A DNA stretch of 42,820 nucleotides from Caldilineaceae bacterium (lineage in GTDB: Bacteria > Chloroflexota > Anaerolineae > Caldilineales > Caldilineaceae). The position numbers and the translations under genes were made by a program. Positions within the stretch are counted from its first letter, which is position 1. Every line of letters starts with the position of its first letter. The notes beneath the pieces are model-generated. The model was not told the DNA's origin. It did no database searches and saw only the letters and a list, made by a program, of their open reading frames with translations. Shown piece by piece: positions 1-7,311 of this stretch. The stretch spans positions 1 through 42,820 of the forward strand of contig JAGNDO010000043.1 in NCBI GenBank assembly GCA_018003515.1. Reading direction: 5' to 3'.

Positions 1-261
1 CCCAACATGGCCGTCACCAGCATCAAAAGCATGGTGGGCCACGGCTTGGGTGCCGCCGGGGCCATGTCCGCCGTGGCCGCCATCCTGGCCATGCAGAACG
101 GCATCATCCCCCCCACCATCAACTACACCCCAGACCCGGAACTCCCCGTCACCGTGGTGGGCAACACGGCCCAAGAACGCCCGGCCCGGGTCTCCCTGGT
201 CAACGCCTTTGGCTTTGGCGGCCAAAACGTGGTCGTCGCCTTCGGGCGCTGGGACGGGTAG
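1..261 (+). CDS. fabF: Beta-ketoacyl-ACP synthase II (FabF-like), 3' end only
   Basis: This is the last 86 codons of a condensing enzyme that elongates acyl chains on acyl carrier protein in type II fatty acid synthesis. The reading frame is open from base 1, so the gene starts outside the window. The visible part carries the family's SIKSMVGHGLGAAGA segment, which holds the conserved Lys and the second catalytic His, and the C-terminal NAFGFGGQN loop of the thiolase fold. The active-site Cys and first His lie upstream and cannot be checked. The gene ends just before a 19-bp hairpin and converges on the DJ-1-like gene. A polyketide-type ketosynthase module is possible, but the sequence ends right after the KS core, as in stand-alone FabF. 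Confidence 0.9.
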   Translation, partial: PNMAVTSIKSMVGHGLGAAGAMSAVAAILAMQNGIIPPTINYTPDPELPVTVVGNTAQERPARVSLVNAFGFGGQNVVVAFGRWDG

Positions 262-288
262 GAATTTAACCGCAGAGAACGCAGAGGT

Positions 289-332
289 GACGGGCAGGGG
301 CGCAGAGAAGAATCTCTGCGCCCCTGCCCGTC
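289..332. terminator. Bidirectional hairpin between convergent genes
   Basis: A perfect 19-bp inverted repeat (289-307 with 314-332) with a 6-nt loop lies between the ends of fabF and the DJ-1-like gene, so it could end transcription from both sides. There is no long T tract directly after either arm. It sits inside a wider CGCAGAG-rich segment (about 270-355) that is itself loosely palindromic. Confidence 0.65.
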
Positions 333-362
333 TTCCTTTGCGCTCTCTGTGGTTTGCTTTTT

Positions 363-782
363 TTACCCATCTAGGAAGCTGAATGGGTTCAGATCGAAAT
401 TGAAAAGGTGAGTCTGGCGTTCGTCCAGTTCCAAGAGGGCGCAGATCGCCGGGTCACAGATGATAAACCCGGCCCCGTTGCCGGCAGCCCGCTGGCACAG
501 ATCCCGCAGCCGGGGGTCAGCATCCAGGGTGGTCGCCGCGCCCGCCGCGCAGGGCAGCACCACCAGATCCGTCGAATCGGCCAAAGCCAAGGCCTCACTC
601 AACAAGATGTCTGGCTGCAAGATGAGACCGTGGGCACCTATGTTGCGGCGTCCACTGATCCCCACCACGGTCACATTTGTGCCCTGCTGCCGGAAAGCGG
701 CCACAAATCCAGCGGCCACGGCTTCATGGCAGCCGTGACCCCACAACACCAGCACGTGGGCGGGCGAGGCGAATCGATTCAC
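363..782 (-). CDS. Short DJ-1/PfpI-like protein
   Basis: A 139-residue protein with the N-terminal half of the DJ-1/PfpI (class I glutamine amidotransferase-like) fold: HVLVLWGHGCHEAVAAG provides the usual strand and Glu, followed by a second strand (VTVVGISG) and DLVVLPCAAG. Members are glyoxalase, deglycase, chaperone or protease-like proteins. The stretch aligned with the nucleophile elbow reads IICDPA instead of the common ICxGP, so a Cys is present but its surroundings are unusual. The protein is about 40-50 residues shorter than typical DJ-1 proteins at the C-terminus. I chose the GTG at 782 because AAAGGAG lies 8 nt upstream; an earlier GTG at 791 overlaps that ribosome-binding site. 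Function cannot be assigned more precisely. Confidence 0.7.
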   Translation of the reverse strand: MNRFASPAHVLVLWGHGCHEAVAAGFVAAFRQQGTNVTVVGISGRRNIGAHGLILQPDILLSEALALADSTDLVVLPCAAGAATTLDADPRLRDLCQRAAGNGAGFIICDPAICALLELDERQTHLFNFDLNPFSFLDG

Positions 783-917
783 AGGGGGCACTCCTTTGGT
801 AGCGGTTGGCGTGGGTCAATGCCCCCAGTTTAGCCGATTTCGCCTCTCCGTGATCTATCCACTTTCTACGCGCACCCTTTCACTTTCTATCCCCATAACG
901 AGTTACGGCCAAGCCTT

Positions 918-984
918 GCCACGAATTTCACAACTTTCACGAATTTGGCCTGTGTGCATTCGTGAAATTTGTGAAATCTGTGGC
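918..984. repeat. Imperfect inverted repeat between divergent genes
   Basis: Arms of 27 nt (918-944 and 958-984) pair with three mismatches around a 13-nt loop. The arms are built from TTCGTGAAAT/ATTTCACGAA-like units. The element lies between the divergently oriented DJ-1-like and TPR genes, so it is not a simple terminator for either. I see no other gene in 783-1093. Confidence 0.6.
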
Positions 985-1093
985 AAAAATTTAGGAAGCC
1001 TTGGCAGGCATCTTTACGAAACGGCATAAGATCGGTACAATGCACAATGCACAACGCAGATTCGCCATTTTGAGTTCTTTGGAGATTCGCCCT

Positions 1094-2347
1094 ATGCCCC
1101 AGCCAGTCACCACGCCGCCGACCACACCCCTCCCGATCAACACGGCAAACCCGGCCTATCAGGCCATCTTTCGCCGCTACATCGTCACCGGTCTGCGTCA
1201 GACCCTGACCGATCTGGGCGGCGAGAGCTTCACCCTGGCCGAAAGCCAACGCCAGCAGATCTGGCATCTGCTCAGTTATGGCTTGGCCCTGGACGAAAGC
1301 TGGCCCCACGTGCGGGCGCTGCTCCTGACCCTGGCCCCCAAGATGGAGCAGGCTGGCTTTCGGCAAGATTGGTTGTCCTATCTGGCGCGCGGGCTGGACC
1401 AGGCCCGCAGCCTGGAGGATCGACGAGCCGAGGCGGAGCTCAATTTGCAGGTGGGCTATCTGCATCTGCGGCTGCGCCAACTGGATCAAGCCCGCAACCA
1501 TCTGTCCATCGCGCAAGAAATCTTCACGCAACTGGACGATCTAGTGGGCCGTTGCGCCGCCATGAACCGGCTGGCGGCAACGGCCCGCTATGGGGGCGAT
1601 CTGGCCCAGGCCCGCGCCCTGCTTACCCACACCTTGGCCGTGCTGCCCGAAGGGACAGCCGAGTGGGGCTACAGTCATTTTGGGGCCGGTCTGCTCTATC
1701 GAGAGCTGCTGGACCTGGACGTAGCCCGGCAACACTTTGAGCAATCCCTGGTCATCTCCATCCGTCTGGGCAGTCGGCGGCAGACGGGGTTGTGCATCCT
1801 CAACCTGGGCATCATCCACTTTGACCAAAAAGCATACGCCCGGGCGGCGGACCGGGCTTTAGCCGCCGGGTTCATTTTTGAGGAGATCGGCGATCTGCAC
1901 AATCTGGCCAGCGCCCACATGAACGCAGGCATTGCCTATGGACAGTTGGATCGGCTGGACCAGACCCTGACCCTCTATGCCAAGGCTGAGGCGATCTTCC
2001 ACCGCCTGCACGACTCGGTCAGCCTGGCCATGATCCACTGCAACCAGGGCATCGCCTACCGCCAACTGCATCGGTTTGAAGAGGCCATCCAGGCGTTTCA
2101 GGCCGGCATCGTCCTGTGGGATCAGGTCGGCAACCTCAAGCGACGGATCAACCTGGTCAGCGGTCTGGGCAAGGCCCAAATGGACCTTGCCCAGTTTGAC
2201 GCCGCCATCGCCACCCTCACCACCGGGCTGGCCGAACTGGAAGCCGCCGGTCCCGACGGGGCTGTGGACAACGAATATCTGCGTCTCACGGACGTCATGC
2301 GTCGGGACATCGCCTTGGCCCGGTTGGGGGAGCGCAGCTTGGACTGA
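1094..2347 (+). CDS. TPR-repeat protein
   Basis: A 417-residue soluble protein made almost entirely of tetratricopeptide-like helical hairpins from about residue 75 to 400. Typical consensus positions are visible (for example LNLQVGYLHLRLRQLDQARNH and CNQGIAYRQLHRFEEAIQAF in separate repeats). No signal peptide, enzyme motif or DNA-binding domain was found. The ATG at 1094 was chosen because GGAG at 1081-1084 sits 9 nt upstream; an upstream in-frame start at 1001 would translate a low-complexity leader. TPR proteins bind peptides or other proteins. In this case the gene ends 2 bp from the end of a convergent gene for a tiny secreted peptide, and the next gene also ends in TPRs. It resembles the TPR half of larger Chloroflexota regulators such as the one at 2738. 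Confidence 0.85.
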   Translation: MPQPVTTPPTTPLPINTANPAYQAIFRRYIVTGLRQTLTDLGGESFTLAESQRQQIWHLLSYGLALDESWPHVRALLLTLAPKMEQAGFRQDWLSYLARGLDQARSLEDRRAEAELNLQVGYLHLRLRQLDQARNHLSIAQEIFTQLDDLVGRCAAMNRLAATARYGGDLAQARALLTHTLAVLPEGTAEWGYSHFGAGLLYRELLDLDVARQHFEQSLVISIRLGSRRQTGLCILNLGIIHFDQKAYARAADRALAAGFIFEEIGDLHNLASAHMNAGIAYGQLDRLDQTLTLYAKAEAIFHRLHDSVSLAMIHCNQGIAYRQLHRFEEAIQAFQAGIVLWDQVGNLKRRINLVSGLGKAQMDLAQFDAAIATLTTGLAELEAAGPDGAVDNEYLRLTDVMRRDIALARLGERSLD

Positions 2348-2349
2348 GG

Positions 2350-2535
2350 TCAGCAGTCGCCGCCGCCGCCCTGGTTGGCGCAGGCGTGGACGGATGCCAA
2401 CGGATTCAAGTCCCGTCCTAACGCCTGGGGTGCGTTGCCCACTGCCGTCAGCAGCAAACCGGCCACCAACAGGATACGCAGCCAATGATTCAACTTGGCC
2501 AAGGGGGTACGATTGTGCAGGTGTTGTCTGTTCAT
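2350..2535 (-). CDS. Small secreted or membrane-anchored peptide
   Basis: A 61-residue peptide with a basic N-terminus, a hydrophobic core (WLRILLVAGLLLTAVGNA, about residues 18-35) and a short tail ending HACANQGGGGDC. This is the layout of a signal peptide or single membrane anchor followed by a roughly 25-residue mature peptide with two Cys. AGGAG lies about 9 nt before the ATG at 2535; a longer start at 2565 would ignore that site. It is convergent with the TPR gene (2-bp gap) and divergent from the HTH-STAND-TPR gene. I do not recognise a family. It could be an exported signal peptide, a small Cys-containing secreted factor, or an orphan membrane peptide. Confidence 0.55.
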   Translation of the reverse strand: MNRQHLHNRTPLAKLNHWLRILLVAGLLLTAVGNAPQALGRDLNPLASVHACANQGGGGDC

Positions 2536-2737
2536 CTCGATGTTCTCCTGTGGATTCAGGCCCATCGAGTGAGGGGTCCCCGCCGCCGGGGTAGTACCGA
2601 CGGCCCACGCGCGTGTGTCCCCGTTGAGCGCAGCTAACTACCATGCGCCCCTATTATCTCAATTCGGCGGAGGGGTAGTCACCCCTCAACCCACTCCATC
2701 CACCCCTCAAATCACCCATTTCACCCATCAACCACCT

Positions 2738-5188
2738 ATGCCCACTCCTCTTTCTCTCGCCATTCTGTCCGACCTGCGCCGGGAGGCCGGTCTCTCCCAA
2801 GCCGACATGGGCCGCCTGTGCGGACTCACGGGCCGCCGCAGCCATCAAACTGCCGGGGCCTGGGAGCGCGGCGAATACGCGCCCGCCGCAACGCGCCGGG
2901 TTGACTTCATGCACTATCTGTGGGATGGCTTGGGGCTGCGCCGGGATGCGGCGCGCTTTGAAGAGGTGTGGGATCTGTTGGCAAAGCGCTGGGGCTGGGC
3001 CGGGATCGACGACAACGAGTGGCGCGCCATGACCCGTCTCCCCCGGCCGGCGTGGCAGCAGGCGGACGCCGAACCGGGCGACCGGCCCCCGCCTTTCCAG
3101 GCACCGGCCCTGATCCCTCATTTTATTGGGCGTGAGGCGACAATCAAGGAGCTTGCCGCGTTGCTCACAGGACCGGATTCACCGCACACTGTTGCCTTGG
3201 TCGGCATGGGGGGCGTCGGCAAAACAACATTGGCAACCCATGTGGCTCACGCGCTGAGATCCTATTTTTCTGGTGGGGTGCTGTGGGCGACGGTGGCAAC
3301 CGCCCATCCGCTTCAAATCCTGCAGATGTGGGCGCAGACATTGGGGTATGATTTCAGTGGCATTACGGATCTGGAAAATCGTGGGGCGGCCATGCGGGGC
3401 ATTCTGGCTGACCGGCAACTCTTGATCGTTTTGGATGATGTGCGCAGTGTCGATGTGGTTCGTCCGCTTTTGCCGGGGACTTCATCCTGTGCGGTTTTGA
3501 TGACAATGCGCGACCAAGACATCGCCACGGTGCTGAATGTGAACCTGTTCACATTGCGAGAGCTTCAACTGTCTGAGGGGTTGGCCTTACTTGCCCGGCT
3601 TATTGGAGAAGAGAGGATGTCAACAGACCGCCCGGCGGCCCACACCATTTGCTCGATCTTGGAAGGCTACCCGTTGGCAATTGAAATCATCGGCAAGCTA
3701 CTGTCTCGCAACCCTTGGCAGTCGCTTTCCGAAATCGCCAGCCGTTTGCAGAACGCCACCCAGCGTCTTGATCAACTAAAGCTGAAGAATCTAAGCGTGC
3801 GTGCTTCCTTTGATGTGAGTTGGCACGCCCTGAGTGAGGCGTTGAGCGAGCGCTTTGTCACATTGGGTGTCTTTGCCGGACGTGCCTTTGACCTGCCCGC
3901 GGTGGCGGCCATTGGCCAGAGCCGGATAGAGTTGGCAACGGAAGAGATGGTGACGCTGGTGGCCTTGTCGCTTGTCAATGTGGATTCCGATGGCTTCTTT
4001 CGCCAGCATCCATTGTTGGCGGATTATGCGCTTGAGCAGATGAATGAGCAGACCGCACTCTACACACGCTTTAGTGACTACTACCTGGCCTTCTGCCAAA
4101 TGCCGACGACAGATGATCGGCAACTAGAACATGCTATGAGCAATATCATGGCAGCGATGACGGCAGCCCATCAACTTGGTCAAGGGGCGACGGTGATTGA
4201 GTACGCGCTGGCACTTGCTGCCCCGTGGTTGCGCTGCGCCTGGTATGATGAGGCGCGCCAGGGGTATGCCTTGGCTGTCGATTCAGCAAGGCCAAACAAT
4301 GTACCAACGACACTGGCAACACTTTTCGTCAACTGGGGGATGGTCTGTTCCGATCAGGGCGACTTTGCCGAGGCCGAGCGTCACTTAACAGCGGCTGTGG
4401 AACTGGCCACAACTCATGCGCTTCCAGCATCGTTGGCGGATGCCCAATTCCATTTGATCCGGATTGCGCTGGAACGTGGCGACTACGAGGAAGTTGACGA
4501 ACTGATCACGGCGTGTCAACAAGTGCGAGTTGCGCTCCATGATCGAGTTGGGCTTGCCCGTGTTTACCACCACCGGGCCCTGTTGCTCTATCGAAACGGA
4601 GAGTATAGACAAGCCAAACAACTGGGAGAGGAGGCGCTCGCCATTCAACAGACCGAACAAGATACCTTGGGGTTGCTGCTCACCCTGCGACTGCTTGCGG
4701 ATGTTGCGATCAGCGAAAAGGATTTTGCAGTAGCCAAACAACACTGTCAGCACGCATTGCAGTTGGCTACCCCGACTACCTATCGCAGTGAGTTAGCCGA
4801 AACCTACTACAGCCTGGCCACCATCCATCGTCTGCTCAATGAGGCCGAGCAAGCGTGGCGCTATGCAGCGGATGCCTATCATCACTTTGTGCAAATTGGC
4901 AATCGTTGGTTCCAGGCCTATACCCTTTATGAGCAGAGCAAAATCAAACAGCTCGTCGGCGAGTTGCCAGCCGCATTGGCACTGGGGCTAAAGAGCCTGG
5001 ACCTGTTGTCTGACTTGGGGGACACCTACAATCGCGTGAACTGTTTGTTACAGCTTGGCGATCTCTATAGGCAGTTCGAACAAGTATCGGAAGCAGAACG
5101 GCTGTGGGGTGAAGGGATGACATTGGCGCAGTCGATTCACCATCCAAAGATCGATGAGTTTCATAAACGACTCATGAAGCCACCTTGA
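2738..5188 (+). CDS. HTH-STAND ATPase-TPR transcriptional regulator
   Basis: An 816-residue multidomain regulator. Residues 5-62 form an XRE-like helix-turn-helix (LREAGLSQADMGRLCGL type). Residues 125-400 are an NB-ARC/STAND ATPase with Walker A GMGGVGKTT (156-164), Walker B LLIVLDDV (228-235) and a GYPLAIEI motif of the GLPLA type. The C-terminal half (about 550-800) is TPR repeats. Such proteins are thought to be ATP-dependent switches that respond to a ligand bound by the TPRs. The start at 2738 is the first ATG before the HTH but has no clear ribosome-binding site; a GTG at 2615 would add 41 low-complexity residues. The 3' end overlaps the convergent metallopeptidase gene by 17 bp. Base composition from about 3.1 kb on is lower in GC than the upstream genes. 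Confidence 0.85.
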   Translation: MPTPLSLAILSDLRREAGLSQADMGRLCGLTGRRSHQTAGAWERGEYAPAATRRVDFMHYLWDGLGLRRDAARFEEVWDLLAKRWGWAGIDDNEWRAMTRLPRPAWQQADAEPGDRPPPFQAPALIPHFIGREATIKELAALLTGPDSPHTVALVGMGGVGKTTLATHVAHALRSYFSGGVLWATVATAHPLQILQMWAQTLGYDFSGITDLENRGAAMRGILADRQLLIVLDDVRSVDVVRPLLPGTSSCAVLMTMRDQDIATVLNVNLFTLRELQLSEGLALLARLIGEERMSTDRPAAHTICSILEGYPLAIEIIGKLLSRNPWQSLSEIASRLQNATQRLDQLKLKNLSVRASFDVSWHALSEALSERFVTLGVFAGRAFDLPAVAAIGQSRIELATEEMVTLVALSLVNVDSDGFFRQHPLLADYALEQMNEQTALYTRFSDYYLAFCQMPTTDDRQLEHAMSNIMAAMTAAHQLGQGATVIEYALALAAPWLRCAWYDEARQGYALAVDSARPNNVPTTLATLFVNWGMVCSDQGDFAEAERHLTAAVELATTHALPASLADAQFHLIRIALERGDYEEVDELITACQQVRVALHDRVGLARVYHHRALLLYRNGEYRQAKQLGEEALAIQQTEQDTLGLLLTLRLLADVAISEKDFAVAKQHCQHALQLATPTTYRSELAETYYSLATIHRLLNEAEQAWRYAADAYHHFVQIGNRWFQAYTLYEQSKIKQLVGELPAALALGLKSLDLLSDLGDTYNRVNCLLQLGDLYRQFEQVSEAERLWGEGMTLAQSIHHPKIDEFHKRLMKPP

Positions 5189-6641
5189 TGATATGTGTAT
5201 TGCCCGGACCTCGCGGATGATTACCCCATTTGGGTACAAACCAACACCAATCCTGTTTTAGTATAAAATCTCCAATTTGTCCTGTCTGCAATGCTTTATC
5301 ACGAAGGGCATCAAAATCTAACCCGGTGGCACCAAGAGTCAAGCAGTTCTGTACCTGTCCATGGGAAACCACCTGAACGATCTCCAAATTACTACCGAGA
5401 TGAAGTTCAGGTATAGCGAGAGAGTCTGGTAAATTCTGTTCGATATATTGTTGGAATTGTTCAGACAGCACGACTTCGCCATCAACTTGATCTCCATCTT
5501 CTAGCCCTGTACTCCACATGGTTGGGGGTGCCCCATGGTCGGCACACAAGAGATCGGCCAGGTCACAGTAAATGCGCTGTAACACCACTTGCACCTCTGC
5601 GCGCACGGTTGACAAAGCCGCTTTTTCACCTGCTCTGTTTGTTAGAAGATACTCTGCGGCAATACCGAAGTCTGCTAGTCGCTCACCCCATCGTTCCTCC
5701 AGGAAACAAGCGGCAGCCTGGAGGGGTGCTTTCAGGTCGTCGCTCACGGCGTCGGCGATTATGCGCAAGCTGTCGGTAGCTATATATCCCCGCACGGCAC
5801 TGATAGGGTGGATACCGTTATCGACAACGAGATCCTCTTTGTTTTGCAGCAGCAGTAGCTCCTGTAAAGTAATGCCCGCAATCGGGCCGGCGATCAGAAA
5901 GCCAAAGGCATCGGCAAAGATCTCTTCAATCCAGTCATTTGCCCATTGCAAACCTTCTTTCCACGTTTCAAGCCGTTGTGATGATACAGCAGACCCTTCG
6001 CGTCCAGCCTCTGCCTTACTCGGCTCTGTGTATCGAGCAAAGACATAGTGACCGATTTCATGGGCAATCCCTATCAGATCACGGGGATTGCCTATGGCTG
6101 TAAACGGGACGCCCACCAGCGCTACAGGGACATAGGGAACGATACGGACCTGTGGCGATTTCTGGAAATAGGTAACCGGCGTGGCTACTATGCCCAATCC
6201 GATTAGGTCACCCGCGTCCAGTTGCCATGCTGTCTGCAAGGCGATGGTTGCCAAGCGATCAGCGAGTTGCAATGTCTCCGCATAGCCAGCCACTGCCGTC
6301 ATTGCTGTGCGCTGGCTGAGGGCCTGGGTGTAGACGCTCAAATCGGCGGCTACTTGGTCAAGCATATTTCCAATCACATTCTCAATCGCACAATCTGCTG
6401 GGTATTCAAGAAAACCGCGGTGCTGTTCGCAGGGTTGTGCGGATGCTGGCGTGTCAAATCCGCGAATGAAGAAAGAGATCTGTGGCTCTGCAAAGGCAGC
6501 AAGGGCGCGCATTGCGATAGAAATTGTCTGAATGCGTGCATCGTCGGTACACCTACTCCACTCCGCCCATTGTTTCGTGATGGCAAGAAGTGTTTGCAGG
6601 CGTTTATCGGCCAGCGTCAAATATGGCTGGGAATCTGTCAT
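5172..6641 (-). CDS. Uncharacterised zinc metallopeptidase (gluzincin-like)
   Basis: A 489-residue protein with a zinc-site signature AHEIGHYV (HExxH at 194-198) followed about 45 residues later by EEIFADAFG (239-247), whose acidic residues could give the third zinc ligand, as in gluzincins. The AGP after this helix recurs in several uncharacterised bacterial peptidases of this kind. The first 180 residues are helical with no recognised domain. There is no signal peptide, so it is probably cytoplasmic. The C-terminal 100 residues, with many Trp and Pro at the very end, are unassigned. GGGAG lies 7 nt before the ATG. It converges on the STAND regulator with a 17-bp overlap, so the two transcripts are antisense at their ends. 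The substrate is unknown. Confidence 0.7.
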   Translation of the reverse strand: MTDSQPYLTLADKRLQTLLAITKQWAEWSRCTDDARIQTISIAMRALAAFAEPQISFFIRGFDTPASAQPCEQHRGFLEYPADCAIENVIGNMLDQVAADLSVYTQALSQRTAMTAVAGYAETLQLADRLATIALQTAWQLDAGDLIGLGIVATPVTYFQKSPQVRIVPYVPVALVGVPFTAIGNPRDLIGIAHEIGHYVFARYTEPSKAEAGREGSAVSSQRLETWKEGLQWANDWIEEIFADAFGFLIAGPIAGITLQELLLLQNKEDLVVDNGIHPISAVRGYIATDSLRIIADAVSDDLKAPLQAAACFLEERWGERLADFGIAAEYLLTNRAGEKAALSTVRAEVQVVLQRIYCDLADLLCADHGAPPTMWSTGLEDGDQVDGEVVLSEQFQQYIEQNLPDSLAIPELHLGSNLEIVQVVSHGQVQNCLTLGATGLDFDALRDKALQTGQIGDFILKQDWCWFVPKWGNHPRGPGNTHIIKVAS

Positions 6642-6784
6642 GGGTCATCTCCCTATTGGTGATTATAGGCTGTTCCAGCAGGTGGAAATACTGAGAGCCT
6701 GATCCTATCTTTATTGCTTCTTTCCGTCAAGCAGCGCGTCAACCTGCCTGTCCCCCACCCCAGAAGATCGCCCCTGCCTCCTCT

Positions 6785-6840
6785 CTACAAACGCAATACC
6801 GGTCAGGGTCTGAAAACCCTGACCGGTATTGCGTTTGTAG
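6785..6840. terminator. 25-bp perfect hairpin downstream of DUF1059 gene
   Basis: The arms 6785-6809 and 6816-6840 are perfectly complementary with a 6-nt loop. It lies just past the stop of the minus-strand DUF1059 gene and upstream of the metallopeptidase start, so it probably insulates the two. No T tract follows on the minus strand. Confidence 0.65.
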
Positions 6841-6852
6841 GGAGGGACCATT

Positions 6853-7020
6853 CTATCCCTCGATCTTCGTCTCGATCTCCTCAACCATCTCCGCCGTCAC
6901 CCTCACCCCGTGGACCTTCTGGGCGTGGGCCGCGGCCTGGACCAGAATTTCCTCGACGGTTTCGGCGGTCACCACGGTTGCGCAGTCGAAGCCGACGTCA
7001 CGGCATTTGAGGGTTTTCAT
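6853..7020 (-). CDS. DUF1059 family small protein
   Basis: A 55-residue protein that begins MKTLKCRDVGFDC and contains the VQAAAHAQKVHG segment. Both match the DUF1059 family of very small soluble proteins of unknown function (conserved CRDxGFDC N-terminus and Ala-His/His-Gly middle). The ribosome-binding site AAAGGAG is 9 nt upstream of the ATG. It is the last gene before the 25-bp hairpin and lies 80 bp downstream of the gene remnant at 7101. A decayed half-copy of the same family lies at 9776-9863, on the other side of the RCC1 gene. The conserved Cys pair might bind a metal or form a disulfide, but no role is known. Confidence 0.85.
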   Translation of the reverse strand: MKTLKCRDVGFDCATVVTAETVEEILVQAAAHAQKVHGVRVTAEMVEEIETKIEG

Positions 7021-7100
7021 GAGGGTTGTCTCCTTTCCACATCACAGGGCCACTCGAAGTCTCCGTGACTGGCTGGTGCGATAAGATCATGAGCAGTTTG

Positions 7101-7301
7101 CTATTGTCCACGTTGCAAAAATGGCAGGTACGTTTTATTGATGGTGGATGAAGGCTCGCCGGTACCGCTGGCAAAGCCATCCACCAACGTGTAGTTGCCC
7201 CCACTTGAGGCGACTGCGCTTGGTTGACCAACGGCATCTGCCAAGGTGTACGGCCCCCCGCTGCCATCCTGATCCAGGTCAAATCGGCCAAACTCCTGCA
7301 C
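7101..7301 (-). pseudogene. C-terminal remnant of a secreted repeat protein
   Basis: The 66-codon frame opens 10 bp after the RCC1 stop and reads like the C-terminal end of a larger exported protein: a Gly/Ser-rich stretch with two related units (GGPYTLADAVGQPSA and GGNYTLVDGFASGTG) and a tail NKTYLPFLQRGQ. The two units resemble a repeat common in secreted Chloroflexota proteins (SYTLxxxxGQPxAG). It has no signal peptide, and its only possible start is a GTG without a good ribosome-binding site, so it is probably the leftover 3' end of a gene whose front was replaced. Readthrough or translational coupling from the RCC1 gene cannot be excluded. Confidence 0.55.
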
Positions 7302-7311
7302 TGAAACTATC

